This document shows positions 1 to 10,164 of a DNA stretch of 64,000 nt, piece after piece. The DNA is from Tetraselmis striata (Eukaryota > Chlorophyta > Chlorodendrophyceae > Chlorodendrales > Chlorodendraceae). The stretch's first letter is position 1; every line of letters starts with the position of its first letter. The notes below the pieces were generated by a model. It saw only the letters and a list, made by a program, of their open reading frames with translations, did not search any database and had not been told where the DNA came from. The stretch is from positions 310,001 to 374,000 of the forward strand of contig VCJN01000051.1 in assembly GCA_006384855.1 (NCBI GenBank), in the 5' to 3' direction. A program made the translations under genes and the position numbers.

Positions 1-1583
1 GTACCGCATGCTTGCGCACAAAGCCAATCCCGCCAAGGACGCCGGCAACGGCATTGTGGAGTGGCAGCCTTTCCGCGACCGCAAAGTGTACGCCAGGATG
101 TACTGGAAGGTATGCAATCCTGCGCCTGGGGAGGAAGGGGGGGGGGGGGGGGCACCGGTAACCTGGCGCAATCTATCATGCTCCCACATTGCGCCGTGCG
201 CTCTGTCTTTGCTAGTCTTTCCCCTCCTTAGCTGACCGCTCTGGTGACACTGCGGTGCTGCAGGGCTCGGAGCTGCTGGGCTACTTTGACCAGCCGGTGC
301 AAGTCAAGAAGAATGGCCAGACGCGTATCTCCTTCCTGTGGGCCAGCGAGGGCGAGCAAGTGGACGTCTGCAATTACAGGTGCGCTGCACGCCTGCTGGG
401 CCGGCATGCGCTAGAGCAGTCACCCATGCGCGCAGCACCTCTGGTTGGCGTTTGAGGACGGCGCTGACTGCGGCATCTGACGCAGGGATGCCAAGTCGAT
501 GGACTGCGACGAGTGCGAGGAGGCCTTTGGCGAGGAGTATGGCGATGAGAAGAACGCGTACCGCTACATGTATCGTGAGGTGGGGCGCTCTTCGGGCCGG
601 TGGCGCCCCTGCGTATGGGTGACATGCTGGGTTGGGGCTGCTACTTGCGTCTCTGACCTCTGCCTGCGCTCTGTTCTGATCTCCTTGTGGACTCTCTGCT
701 GAGCGACGTGGTGCTTGCGGCCTCCAGGTCCGCTGCTACTCCGGCACTGGCGACTTCCGAGTCTCTCTCCTGGACTCGGGCGGTAAGAAGATTGACAAGG
801 ACGGGTACGGGTACTGGAACCAGAACTTTGTGGACTACAAGGGCCTGCAGTGGCGCTTCCACCCGCAGGCCTGCCCCAAGGAGCCGCGCGCTTTCCACGG
901 CCCCAGCCGCTACGTCGCCACCTCAGGATCGAGCTGGATCCGCAGCAACCGCGGCGACGATAGCTACAGGAACCAGTGGGCCCTGGGCTGCGACTATGTC
1001 GAAGACTCCAAGCTGGGCCGTCGCTCCTTCAAGACACGCATGTATGGGCCGGATGATGGGGTAAGTGCCCCCCCCCCCCCCCCCCCCCCCTCCCCGCCCC
1101 TAATGGGCCCAATACCATTAACATTTGCCTGGGAGAGCACAGCAGCGCCTGCCACAGCGTGCAACGTAGTTTGTGCTGCTGTGCGTTCAACCCTGACTTT
1201 GTTCCCGTCCCCTGCTGCAGCCCATGTGCCTCAATCTTCCCAACGGCGAGCTAACCAGCTCGGAGCAGCCTATGACCATGATCATCGACCACAAGGGAGA
1301 GGATGACGGGGAGGTGGGCATGCATTGGCGGATTTATCTACACTTGGGGCTGCTTTCTTTGCTGTGTTCAATGAGTCCGACGCGTTCGCTCGCCCGCTTG
1401 CCACTGAGCTGCCGCTGGTGCCACCAGGTGGAGTTCAATTTCAAGATGGAGTTCAACGGTGCGTCGTTTGACATGACAGAGAAATGGGAGAAGGAGCTGT
1501 TCCCAGAGACCATTGACGCTGTCTCAATCAGCTACACCAACAGCCGCTCGTTCTTCAAGATGAAGATGAGGCGCATTGAGTAG
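1..1583 (+). CDS. 3' part of a paralogue of the PAN/propeller secreted protein (six exons)
   Basis: Six exons join in phase: 1-109, 264-379, 486-579, 728-1060, 1221-1313 and 1428-1583, ending in TAG. Every intron is GT-AG. The window opens at the first base of an exon, so the 5' part lies outside. The product (about 266 residues visible) aligns exon by exon with the gene at the right end of the window. Shared motifs are AHKANP, GIVEW, MYWK, SGTGDFRV, GYWN, QWRFHP, SSWI, CLNLPNGE and MEFNG. A Cys pair (CDECEEAF) sits in exon 3. I do not recognise the domain; it looks like a secreted beta-rich, possibly lectin-like, module, which is a guess. Compared with the right copy, it has an extra intron at 110-263 and lacks the intron the right copy has inside the DGYGYW motif. 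Confidence 0.85.
137..152 (+). repeat. poly-G tract in intron
   Basis: A run of 16 G lies in the intron 110-263, about 25 bases after the splice donor. Assembly length errors are likely in such a tract. Confidence 0.9.
1068..1090 (+). repeat. poly-C tract next to a splice donor
   Basis: A run of 23 C starts 7 bases into the intron that begins with GTAAGTG at 1061. The tract follows a near-consensus donor and is then C-rich with single T and G breaks. Confidence 0.9.
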
Positions 1584-2134
1584 GCTGCAGCAGCTCAATC
1601 TATCCAGCTCCGGACATTGCCACAGGGGCAATGGCACCCAGCCTTTACCATTCCAACACGATATCCATCCAGTAGTGATCTGCAGAAGGCCATGCCTGTG
1701 TCTACCGTTGCGTCAGTGGTGATGTGGGCAGTGAATTCAGTTATTCTGATGCTGCGCCTTTGCAATAGCACAGGTTATGCCATTGAAAGCCGCCTGCGCG
1801 CTGCATCTGGCTTCTCAACTCCCATTCCTTCTCGTGTCATTTGCTGCAGAGGTATTGTATATATGTGGTGTGTAACAGTTGCAGCGACACGGCTCATGGC
1901 GTGGCGTTTGTTGCGTCAACTGCATGTCGCAATTTGGTGCCTCTGGCCATAGCGGCACAGGTATGAGAAACGGCGATATGTATTGCAAACTTTCTCAAGA
2001 GATCACGAGGCGTTGTGTAGGTAACAGCATAGGGGGGCGCTTACAGGGGAGTGTAGGAGATGTCCTGCCACTGAGTAACAGTGATGTCTGTGAAGACGCC
2101 GCTGCTCTCCCACTGGTCCAGTGAATAAGTAGTG
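1584..2134 (+). other. 3' UTR and intergenic DNA with TGTAA signal
   Basis: The stretch holds the 3' UTR of the left gene. TGTAA at 1871-1875, 288 bases after the stop codon, is the polyadenylation signal usual in green algae. I see no gene in the rest. Confidence 0.55.
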
Positions 2135-3662
2135 TTACACGTCGGCGATGAGGCACGGCATATCAGTGGCAGATGTCTGAAAGTAGGCGTCTAGTGCGTC
2201 CGGGGGCAAGCCCAGTGCCCGACGTGGGCGATGACCAGTGCCAACCTGTAGCGGTCCCAAAGTCACTGCGCGAGCGACTGAGTGTGATTGCGTCCGGAGT
2301 GTGATCCGTGTCTGCCGACACGGTCCAGGGGTGTGATCCGTGTGACTGGGTCGGGGAAGCCGCGCGCGTAGGCGGCCTTGAATGCCGAGTTGAAGCCCGA
2401 GTAAGGGGTGGGGTGGAAGTTCTGGGGCCCGACACGGAAGGGCTTGGGGGCGGCCAAGCAGGCGTCCCCCGGGGGCGGGCGCAACACTCGGATGTATTTC
2501 TCGAGCATGTTGACTGGGCGGACAGCCAGGCAGGGTACGTGGTCGGGGTTGTAGGCGAATCAGTCGTGTAGGTGTCGACATTCTTGTCGATGTCCACGCG
2601 CAGGCGGATGTAGCGGCAGCCCATAGAAGAGCACGCGAACTGCGCTGAGCTCTGCGTAGGAAACAGCTCCCGAGCCGGACACGTGGTAGTCGCAGGTGAG
2701 CGCAGCGGCGCGGCGGAGGCACCCCAGGTTCAGGAAGGTGATGCACAACCGCTGGTGCCGGCCGAAGGCCGACGACAGCAAAAACCGGCAAGCAGCATCG
2801 CGCGGAGATCCGGGATCCGGATAGGGAGACGGCCCTTGGCTAGGCGTGTGATCCGGCGTTCCAGGATGAAGATGAGGGCGCTAATGCCCTCGGTTCTTGC
2901 AGGGTTCACCGCGGGACGACTCACGAGGCCCAGGTGCGGGAGCTGTCGGCGATGCCAGTCTGAGACGGCCGCCAGGCGTCCAGCGATGGTGGATGGCGGG
3001 ACTTGTCGCTCGTGCAGTGGTAGATGTAGCCCCGAAGGAGGCCAAGGGTGGCGGGCAGGGGGGTGGCGCCACGAGCCGGGCAGAAGGAGCAGTAGTCGCG
3101 TAGACTGCTGCGGTAGGTGTCGGCGGTCGAGGAGTGGAGCCGGAGGTCCTCCAGGCCGTCGGCGCCCGCTAGCAGGCGGCGCCACCCGGGGAGGTGGGCC
3201 CTGGGCACCGGCGCAAGTATCAAACTCAGGAGCGCGTGTGTCCGGGTGTCCCGCGCACCGGGCGCACAAAGCCGTCTGGCAGCTGGCGCAGGCGTAGAAG
3301 GTCCTGGGGACCATCGCCCGACAGCCGCGGCAGCTCGCTGGTGGCCTGGGCGGAGAGGGGAGAGGCTGTCAATGGGGCCAGCAGGGGGCACATGAATCAG
3401 CACGATCCCCCAGGTGGTGGGGCCTCGGTGGACGCGGCGCGCGGGGACCGGGTTGGTCCGGCTGACATCCCTCCATTCTGGGGAGGTGAACAGAGCGTGG
3501 CCCCGGCGGAAATACGCGACGACCTGTGCGCCTCCCGTGAGGCGCCACCGCAGTGCCTCGGCCCAGACCGGGAACACGCAGGTGCCCACCGTGGTCGAAG
3601 GGGAGGTGGTGTAGCTGTTGGGGATCTGCCTGATACCCTAGCACCGTCCGATACCCTAGCAC
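2135..3662 (-). pseudogene. tyrosine recombinase (YR) ORF, frameshifted
   Basis: Several minus-strand frames must be joined. Near 3300 there is a Cys-rich patch (ACASC...CARC) that could bind zinc. From about 3160 to 2870 the frames give a core-binding-domain pattern of phage-integrase type: STADTYRSSLRDYCSF, then LPAT...LLRGYIYH, PPSTIAGRLAAVSDWHR, a short NPAR segment and RLPI. After another break, FLNLGCLRRAAAL near 2720 resembles the strand with the first catalytic Arg. I could not place the H-x-x-R box or the Tyr nucleophile with confidence. It is nonfunctional as read. Confidence 0.6.
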
Positions 3663-3868
3663 TGCCCGGACACATGGTCACGCGCCTTTCCACGCGCGCA
3701 TCTGTCTCCCGGCCCGGTGCGTGCCTATATCCCGGCCCGCCGGGCGCTCTGTTTCCACTCTCTTCCTGCCCACACTCCCCGCAGCTCGAGTCCGGCTCGC
3801 TGCTCCCACTGTAAGATGCTCCGAGCACTTCCACTCACCATCACCTCCACGGTTGAGCCATATAGGTT
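3617..3868. repeat. direct repeat copy 1 (DIRS-like internal repeat)
   Basis: About 250 bp is repeated at 5162-5412 in the same orientation with roughly 90 percent identity by eye. It contains a doubled 12-base motif (GATACCCTAGCA) and ends at the ATCACCTCCACGGT motif. It could be one arm of split direct repeats, as in PAT- or Kangaroo-type elements, or a shared promoter region. Confidence 0.85.
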
Positions 3869-5161
3869 ATGGGCCCTCACACGTCACGTGGGCGCGAGCG
3901 GGGTGCAGGGAGAAGTCCGTGCGTTCGGCGCACGTCCGGAGTCGTTCGAAAAACGGCCGAGGCGGCTGCCACAAGGGCGCCGAATACTAGCCCACAAGGG
4001 GCGAGTGATGCACGCTGAGCCTCCGGGGCCAATACACAATCCTCCCGACACCGTATCGTGGTTCCGCCTACCGGCCCGACAGAGCAAGCCTGCGGGGTTG
4101 CGGTCAACCTACCGTATCGGGGTTCCGCCTACTGGCCCAAGAGAGCCAGCCTCCGGGGTTGCGCTCAACAGACAAGTCTCCGGGACAAGTCCCCTCTGTG
4201 CTTAACTATTGATTTTAGATTTTAGAGAAACCTCAACCCAGTGGCGCGCGATGAGCGCGGAGCGCGTCATCTAGAAGCTGCAAGCCATCCAAGATCGTCG
4301 CAGCGAGAACGACACGCAAACCGCCCAAGTGCCTACCTACCCAGGTCCCGTCTATCACGTCCCGCCTGCTATTAAGGTCTCGCTTACTGATCCCAGCCTC
4401 TCCCCAAACATCCTACTAGCATGGGGACACACTCCGGCCTCGTTCTACCGGACAGTCGGCCGAGGATGCAACCATGTCATGCTCATGCAATGATCTACGG
4501 CGGTCGGAGCATCAAGCCAAGTCTTTTCTTACGACGAGGTACCCGGCAGCCGAAAGAGTGTCAAAGCCATGCTGTCAACCGAGGGAGGCGACCCGTCCTC
4601 AGCCGACAGCGGCAGCCCAACGAGCTATGCGAGTCGACCGTGCCCAACATCCCTACTACTGGGTGCCGGCAACTCAGCTACGAGCAGCCCGCCGTGTACT
4701 TCCCCAGCTGCGTTGGCTACTAGCAGCCCGTGCTCAGCAGCCGCGCCGCTCGCAGAGAGGCTGCCAGAGAGCATTTTGCGTAGCGTACTGTCCGGCATCG
4801 CCATGGGCACGAAGATGACGCCCTCGTGGCCTCATCACCAGCCAGCTACGAGCAACCCGCACTTATGAGCAGCCTGCGTATGAGCTGCTCGGGTTCCCCA
4901 TCTGCGTTGGCATGGAGGCGTGCGTGCGCGATGGGGTTAGCGTCGCCAATGAGGCAGCAAACCTCACCAACTGCGCTACTACGACGGCCGCCAAGCAACT
5001 AGTCATAGGTGGCATGACGACGAGTCGCTCAAGAACAAATGCAGGGTAGTCGCTATAATACAAATGCTAGGGATTTCTCAATGCTAGATTCCCATTGATG
5101 TTCCAATTGCGCCCAGCGGTCAGCAGTGAACTGCAGACCCCCGTGTGCAATTGAGGGGGGT
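3869..5161. other. spacer between DIRS-like direct repeats
   Basis: No convincing gene. Positions 4053-4168 hold two imperfect head-to-tail copies of a unit of about 57 bp starting ACCGTATCG and ending near GTTGCG(G/C)TCAAC. The rest (4200-5160) has short overlapping open frames on both strands with no recognisable domain. Confidence 0.5.
4053..4168. repeat. tandem dimer of a 57-bp unit
   Basis: Two adjacent imperfect copies share ACCGTATCG, GGTTCCGCCTAC, GGCCC and GGGGTTGCG blocks in the same order. A weaker third partial copy may precede it near 4010-4035. Confidence 0.7.
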
Positions 5162-5412
5162 TGTTGGGATCTGCCTGATACCCTAGCACCGTCCGATACC
5201 CTATAGCACCGCCCGGACACATGGTCACGCACCTTTCCACGAGCGCACCTATCTCCCGGCCCGGCGCGCGCATGTATCCCGGCCCGCCGGGCGCTCTGTT
5301 ACCACTCTCTTTCTGCCCACACTCCCCGTAGCTCGAGTCAGGCTCGCTGCTTCCACTGTAAGATGCTCCGAGCACTTCCACTCACTACCATCACCTCCAC
5401 GGTCGAGCCGTT
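5162..5412. repeat. direct repeat copy 2 (DIRS-like internal repeat)
   Basis: Second copy of the repeat at 3617-3868. Small indels, for example TATAGCACC in place of TAGCACT, separate the two. It is followed by about 370 bp without coding potential before the RNase H end. Confidence 0.85.
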
Positions 5413-5789
5413 TAGTAGCATGCCCAGAAGTAGCGCAGGTTTTCACGCACTGCGGCGAACGGGGCGTTGCAGCATGCACATGTCTTTTCGGAATCCCCAG
5501 CATATTTAATGTCTCGCGTGTGAACGACTACAAAAACGAATATTACACGAATTGTATACGCGACATTACGAACTATTCGCTTAGTAAACCAAAGACCGAA
5601 CTCAAAAATCTGGCCATGTCGCGCCCTAGGCCCATCATCTGAGGGTGCCGCCCTCCCGATAACGCGCTACTTCGGAGTCGGCACCCTCAGAGAGCCATCG
5701 CTTTCAGTACCGGGATTGTCAGCGTTACTGTTTCGGTGAGTATTCTTTATTCCACCCGCCGTTGGTGTGGTACCGGCAGCGTAAAATAA
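5413..5789. other. noncoding spacer with a 13-bp inverted repeat
   Basis: AT-richer than its surroundings and without a gene. TCTGAGGGTGCCG at 5638-5650 is perfectly complementary to 5679-5691, with a 28-base loop. DIRS elements carry internal complementary regions, but a link is only a guess. Confidence 0.6.
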
Positions 5790-7910
5790 TTACCAAATCC
5801 CAGGTACATTATTCCGGTACCATGAATATTGATCAAATTTCAAATATAATTGCTGCGAAGTAGACCCGGCGGCCCGCCAAATCGTGGGCGAGGCAGCTGT
5901 CGCTAGCCGACCAAAAGGCGCGGCATAACGAGTGGCAGCTGAGGGGGTCGGAGCTAGCGTCGACGTCAAAGGGGCCGCAAGTGGCCTCCAGCTGGCAGAA
6001 GATGGGCACGAGGAGTCGCCAGTCTTGGTCGTCAATGGCGCCGCAAAGCCGAGAGAGGCAGTTAGCGAGGGTGTTCTCCATGCCCGGGATGTGCCAGGCA
6101 ATGAGCTCGATGTCGCAGCGCTCCAGGAGGTCGAGGAGCCACACGAGCAGCGTGGGGGTGAGTCGCCAATGTTTGACCGCGCCAACGGACGAGGTGTTGT
6201 CGAGGCGGAAAAGACCGTTGCTGCCCTTGAGTTGGGCGCCGATCAGCTCGATGTATGGTCCAGGGGGGCATGAAGAGCTCGCGGAGGCTCGCGGAGGTGC
6301 CCAATCGCTCCAGCTATTCCGGGGTGAAGGCGTAGTGGAGGCGGGTGTCGCCCTACCAGACTCCCCCCGCCCAGCCCGAGGCGTCCGATGTACTGACTTC
6401 GAAGCCCGCCGAGCCGTCCAAGGGAAGCCGGGCGTCGCTAGGGATACGTGGAATCATGGCTTTGGTCCACCGACCGGGAAAGGAGGCGGCGCGGCGATAA
6501 CGGTTGAGTGCGCTCGAGGAGCTGGATGGGGTCGGAGGCGGTGGAGGGGTTTGGGCACGACGCGCCGGCTGCCATGGTGTCGCGCCATAAGCGGAGGTAT
6601 ACGCGTGCCACCGGGTCCACGACGCAGGGTTTTGCGAGGTCCCGGCCGTCGGTTGGGTTGGTCGAAGCGGCGGTGGCGAGACAGTCACGTGCGCAGTAAA
6701 GGCTGAGCATGTGGGCTTGTCCGGGCAAGACGACCGGACAAGTCCACTGGACATTGCCGATGAAAGGGGGCAAAGTACCCCGGAAAGTCGTACCCAAGAT
6801 GTCGACTCCTGCCAAGAGGTCGTCCGCGGGCCCGGAGCTTGTCGCATCGGGCCGCAGAGACGGCGAAAGTGCCCCGGACCGTGTCGATGACGACACCGAC
6901 GAACTCGTAGCGGGTGGATGGCCACTCGATCATCTTGGCCAACTTGCCCGGTAGGCCGTACTTTGTGCAGCGTGTCGATGCACGACAAGTAAATCAAGTC
7001 ATGCTGCCACGGGGCCAAAGATCTTCCAGGGGCTGTCGAACTTGAGGAGGAAGTCGTCAAGGTAAGTGCCCGTTGAACTTTGCGTACGAGGCCTTGGGGG
7101 CCCGGGTACGCAGAATTGGAGACCCTCGCCCTTCATCAAAATTTCGCAGATGACATGAGCTCATCGCTGTTGTAGAATTGTAGAGCCGGGGCTTTGCGAT
7201 GGCCGAAAGGGACGTAGCGGTAGCGGTGGTACTCCATTGTGACCGGGTGCTGGAAACCTTCGTAGTCGCAGTCCGAAGAGGTTGTGGCCCAGCAATAGAA
7301 GGCGTCGGTGAGGTCGATTGTGCCGAGGGCGCCCCCCGGCTGTAGAGACTCAAGTACGTTGTGGATGTCGCTGAGATGGCGGGAAACCCGGGAAAAAAAA
7401 GTCATCAAATTGTTTGGAGTCCACGACGTTGCGGACCTTGTATGCTAGAACGGTCCTGATGATGCACGTGATTAGGTTGACTATCCGCGCGAGGCAGTGA
7501 AGGGGCGGCCCTTCACAGAAATCCGAGCGCGATGATGCGGTCGAAATCAATGCCTAATATGGCGACGTTGTTGTCGAACCACGACATGTAGGTAGTTGTC
7601 CTTGCGGGAGCGCGGGGGGCGGCCCGTCCACATGAGAGGGGTGCCCTTGAGGAGTTGCGCCTTCAAGTACGATGGCACATGTGAGCTCATCAACAGGGCT
7701 GCAGTGTTTCTTCAGAGGCCGGGCGTGTAGACGCCGCGGATGATGTCGCTGACCCCGGCACCACTCCGCCCAGCCCAAGGCATGGTTCGGGGGGGGATGG
7801 TCGTCGTCAGTGGCGGAAAGAGGGGGGGGCGTTGTCGCCGCGGTACCCCAACTCCAGGTAGCGGCGGTTCGCGGCCTTCGAGCCGCGGAGGGTTTGAAGG
7901 AGCGCCGCAC
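5790..7910 (-). pseudogene. DIRS-like reverse transcriptase and RNase H, frameshifted
   Basis: Reading down the minus strand, the first RT landmark is GALGTIDLTDAFY (about 7330-7295), holding the first catalytic Asp. Next come YRYVPFGHRKAPALQF and the YLDD active-site box encoded at 7053-7064. A FVGVVIDT segment near 6900 fits the strand after the palm. The C-terminal RNase H signature is IELIAWHIPGMENTLANCLSRL at about 6110-6050, the tether W-x-IPG-x-x-N-x-x-A-x-x-LSR seen in DIRS and related elements. At least four frame changes and stops separate these blocks, so the protein cannot be made. Confidence 0.7.
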
Positions 7911-8220
7911 GACGACGACACGGAGCCCGTCAATGAAGACCAGTAGCTCGGGTTCAGGAGCGCGGAGCGGAGGTTGGTAGACCGAGTTCGGCAGTCAGTT
8001 GTGTGAGCATCGGTAGGTTGTGCCTTCGGTAGAGTAGATCGGCATGCAGTCGGCGCCGTCCAGGTCCGTGCGACACTACGACCACTAGGGCATGGTCGAT
8101 GCCGACCAGTAGGGCGTGGTCGATGTCGAATTTGCGCAGCAGCAGAGCGGGTAGCGGTGAGCTTAGTGGGGGAGAATCTGTGTGGCCCAAGCTGCACGGG
8201 CCCCGCGTCTGCCTTTGTCA

Positions 8221-8688
8221 CTAGGAACCGGCGGGGTAGGGGGTGGCCCACCTGCTGCCCACCAGGGCGTGCGGCTGACGGCACTTGGGGCAGGGTTGGG
8301 TGGTTGGCTCGTCTGCCGGGTGCTGGCTTGTGTTGTGGTCGCCGAGACAGTAGGCGCAGGCCTTGGAGCCCAACGGGGCGGGGTGCGGGGCAGGAGGGTT
8401 CGGTGCCCAAGGGCGGCCCGCGTTGCCGCCGAGCTCGTCTAGCACGTTGGTGTTGAGGACACCGCGCTCGGCCGTGATGAGCTGATGCGGGAGGTAGTCG
8501 TGCATGTACGGTGCCACACTTTCGCAGAGCAGGTCCATCGGCTTGGCATGTAGCCGCGGGAACCCCCGGTCGTACAGGGACATCTCGTGAGAGGCCAGGT
8601 ACGTGCGGTTGTACCGTTGTATGTACGCATAAACCGAGGGCCAGCTCCGGGCGGGGTCGCCATCGCCGTGCTTGCATGCCTTTTGCAC
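8221..8688 (-). pseudogene. gag-like ORF of the DIRS-like element
   Basis: A 155-residue frame starts MQKACKHGDGDPARSW. It holds a Cys/His cluster (ACAYCLGDHNTSQHP, then PCPKCRQPHA) that may bind zinc. The start lies 3 bases from the end of the Ty3 LTR at 8691, so the original N-terminus may have been cut off. The frame is lost in Pro-rich, low-quality sequence below 8221. Confidence 0.5.
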
Positions 8689-8690
8689 GG

Positions 8691-9170
8691 TGTTAGGGCC
8701 CAGTTAATTAGAGAACCTTGCGGCTATAGGTACCCGTGATTAGAGAGTCTCCCTTGTTCTGAGCGGAAGGAATAGTAGACAATTGCCGGTCAGTTCTGGG
8801 CGCAATTACAGATAGGCTCTGACGTTATTTCAGTCCGGTAGTCGGCTATTCCGAGGCGGTATTTATACCCCCGAGGAATTGCTGACTAGTACACTCGTAT
8901 TGTGTTGTGATGCAGGTACGGTGTGTTGTCTAGAAGCAACCAGAAAATTAATTAATGAAACTTCTATGAACTTAGCCCAATATATAACTATATTATGGCC
9001 TATTTATGCCACATCGCTTAGTACCGGATTCCCAATGTATGGGAAACTTGGTATAGACTAGCATCAGGTTCAACACGGTACCGTAGGTACTCGCAGTCGC
9101 TACTAGCCACCAGTCTACTAGGTCTAGCGGTACTATACACTTATACAGGGTTGGAGTATGGAATACTACA
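8691..9170 (-). repeat. 3' LTR of the split Ty3 element
   Basis: The block reads TGTTAGGG...TACTACA on the plus strand, so it has TG...CA ends on the minus strand. A purine tract (CCGCGGGGAAGAG, minus strand, 9171-9183) abuts it as a polypurine tract should. A TATAAATACC promoter-like box lies at about 8857-8866 on the minus strand. The partner LTR is absent from the window. Confidence 0.65.
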
Positions 9171-9271
9171 CTCTTCCCCGCGGTCGTCCATCGTCCTCGC
9201 GGTCGTGCAATGGTCCTAAAGGGTAGGGCCGGGTCTTGAGTCTTGGTTGTCTTCTGGTCTTGAGAACGCAC

Positions 9272-9868
9272 TCATCCCAGCCAGCGATTGCGGAATCTGG
9301 TGAAATCCGTAGTCGCAGTTAACTTCCGATAGGAGGCGGACTGCAAGAATGGGTCGAAACTCTCCATATGTTTGACGCCACGAGTCGGCTCCGAGGTGTC
9401 CTCGCTTGGTACGTTGTACGGGTAGGCCCAGCGTACGCGAAAGAGTAACCTAGTGCCGGTATTGTTGTATGCGACATCTAAAACGTCATCGGCATGAAAC
9501 TTGTTAGCGCCATGTACAATAGGTAGTCGTTGATCGCCGCTTGGTCGGTCCGAGTCTTTATACTTCTCCAGCATTCTCGGGTGTACGACATCGTGGATAC
9601 GAGTGCCAGCGGGTAGCCTTAAACGGAAGGCCACAAGGGATATTACGTCGGTGATGTCAAAGGGTCCAATGTAGGGATCGCATATCTTAGCGCATGGTTG
9701 TTGTAGGAACTTCAGATGAGAAGCTTTAAGCTTGACCTTGTCGCCAAGTAGAAAGGGTACTCGCAGTCGTTTCGATTAGCCGTAGCTGTCATACGAGCAT
9801 GTGCCTCTCGTACGCAATCGTGCGCAAAGCGATGAAGCTCATGAACATAGCGCACTTGTTCCGGCAGT
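9272..9868 (-). pseudogene. integrase C-terminus and chromodomain of the split Ty3 element
   Basis: The minus strand continues the integrase after the copia insertion: VRYVHELHRFAHDCVREAHA, then KVKLKASHLKF, IGPFDITDV and AFRLRLPAGTRIHDVVHPRM. This is the usual Ty3 integrase tail. The last 60 residues (DVLDVAYNNTGTRLLFRVRW ... DTSEP ... FDPFL) match the chromodomain shape, with DTSEP in place of DTWEP. The end is a stop after NRWLG, about 100 bp before the 3' LTR. Confidence 0.75.
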
Positions 9869-10164
9869 TGTCATGCGCATAACCTGGTGCGTCCTGCCTG
9901 AGTCGCAGGCGGTGGTACACCAGGTGCCGGAGGCTCTGCTAGGTGAGACCGAAGAAGTGATTACAAGGCTAGCAGCCCCTCACTGATGAGGGCTGAGAAG
10001 CCCGAGCTGGAGGACTACTGGCGCTACTATCTAGTGGTGCGTACAGCGCGCACATTGTCTTGATATAGTCCTCGTACGCGCACGCCAGCGCGCGCTTCTC
10101 CGCAGCGGCTAAGCGCATTAGCATTGTAATATCAAACACACTGACTGTCATACCTCACTTGTCA
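9869..10164 (-). repeat. copia 3' LTR
   Basis: 296 bp, equal in length to the partner at 15665-15960. Plus-strand ends are TGTCATGCGC and CACTTGTCA. It lies directly after the RNase H stop and the purine tract on the minus strand. Confidence 0.92.

Larger units (their letters stand above)
2135..8690 (-). mobile_element. decayed DIRS-like tyrosine-recombinase retrotransposon
   Basis: Read on the minus strand, the order is gag-like ORF (8688-8221), reverse transcriptase and RNase H (about 7910-5790), then a tyrosine-recombinase-like ORF (3662-2135). This gag, RT-RH, YR order is that of the DIRS order. All three parts carry frameshifts. A pair of about 250-bp direct repeats (3617-3868 and 5162-5412) lies between RNase H and YR, and no LTR was found. 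A Ty3 LTR abuts the gag start at 8691. It is possible that the YR block belongs to a separate element such as a Crypton; shared orientation and order favour one element. Confidence 0.6.

Noticed and set aside
4053..4168. Possible CRISPR-like or iteron array
   Set aside because: Only two imperfect copies with no unique spacers, inside a eukaryotic retroelement.
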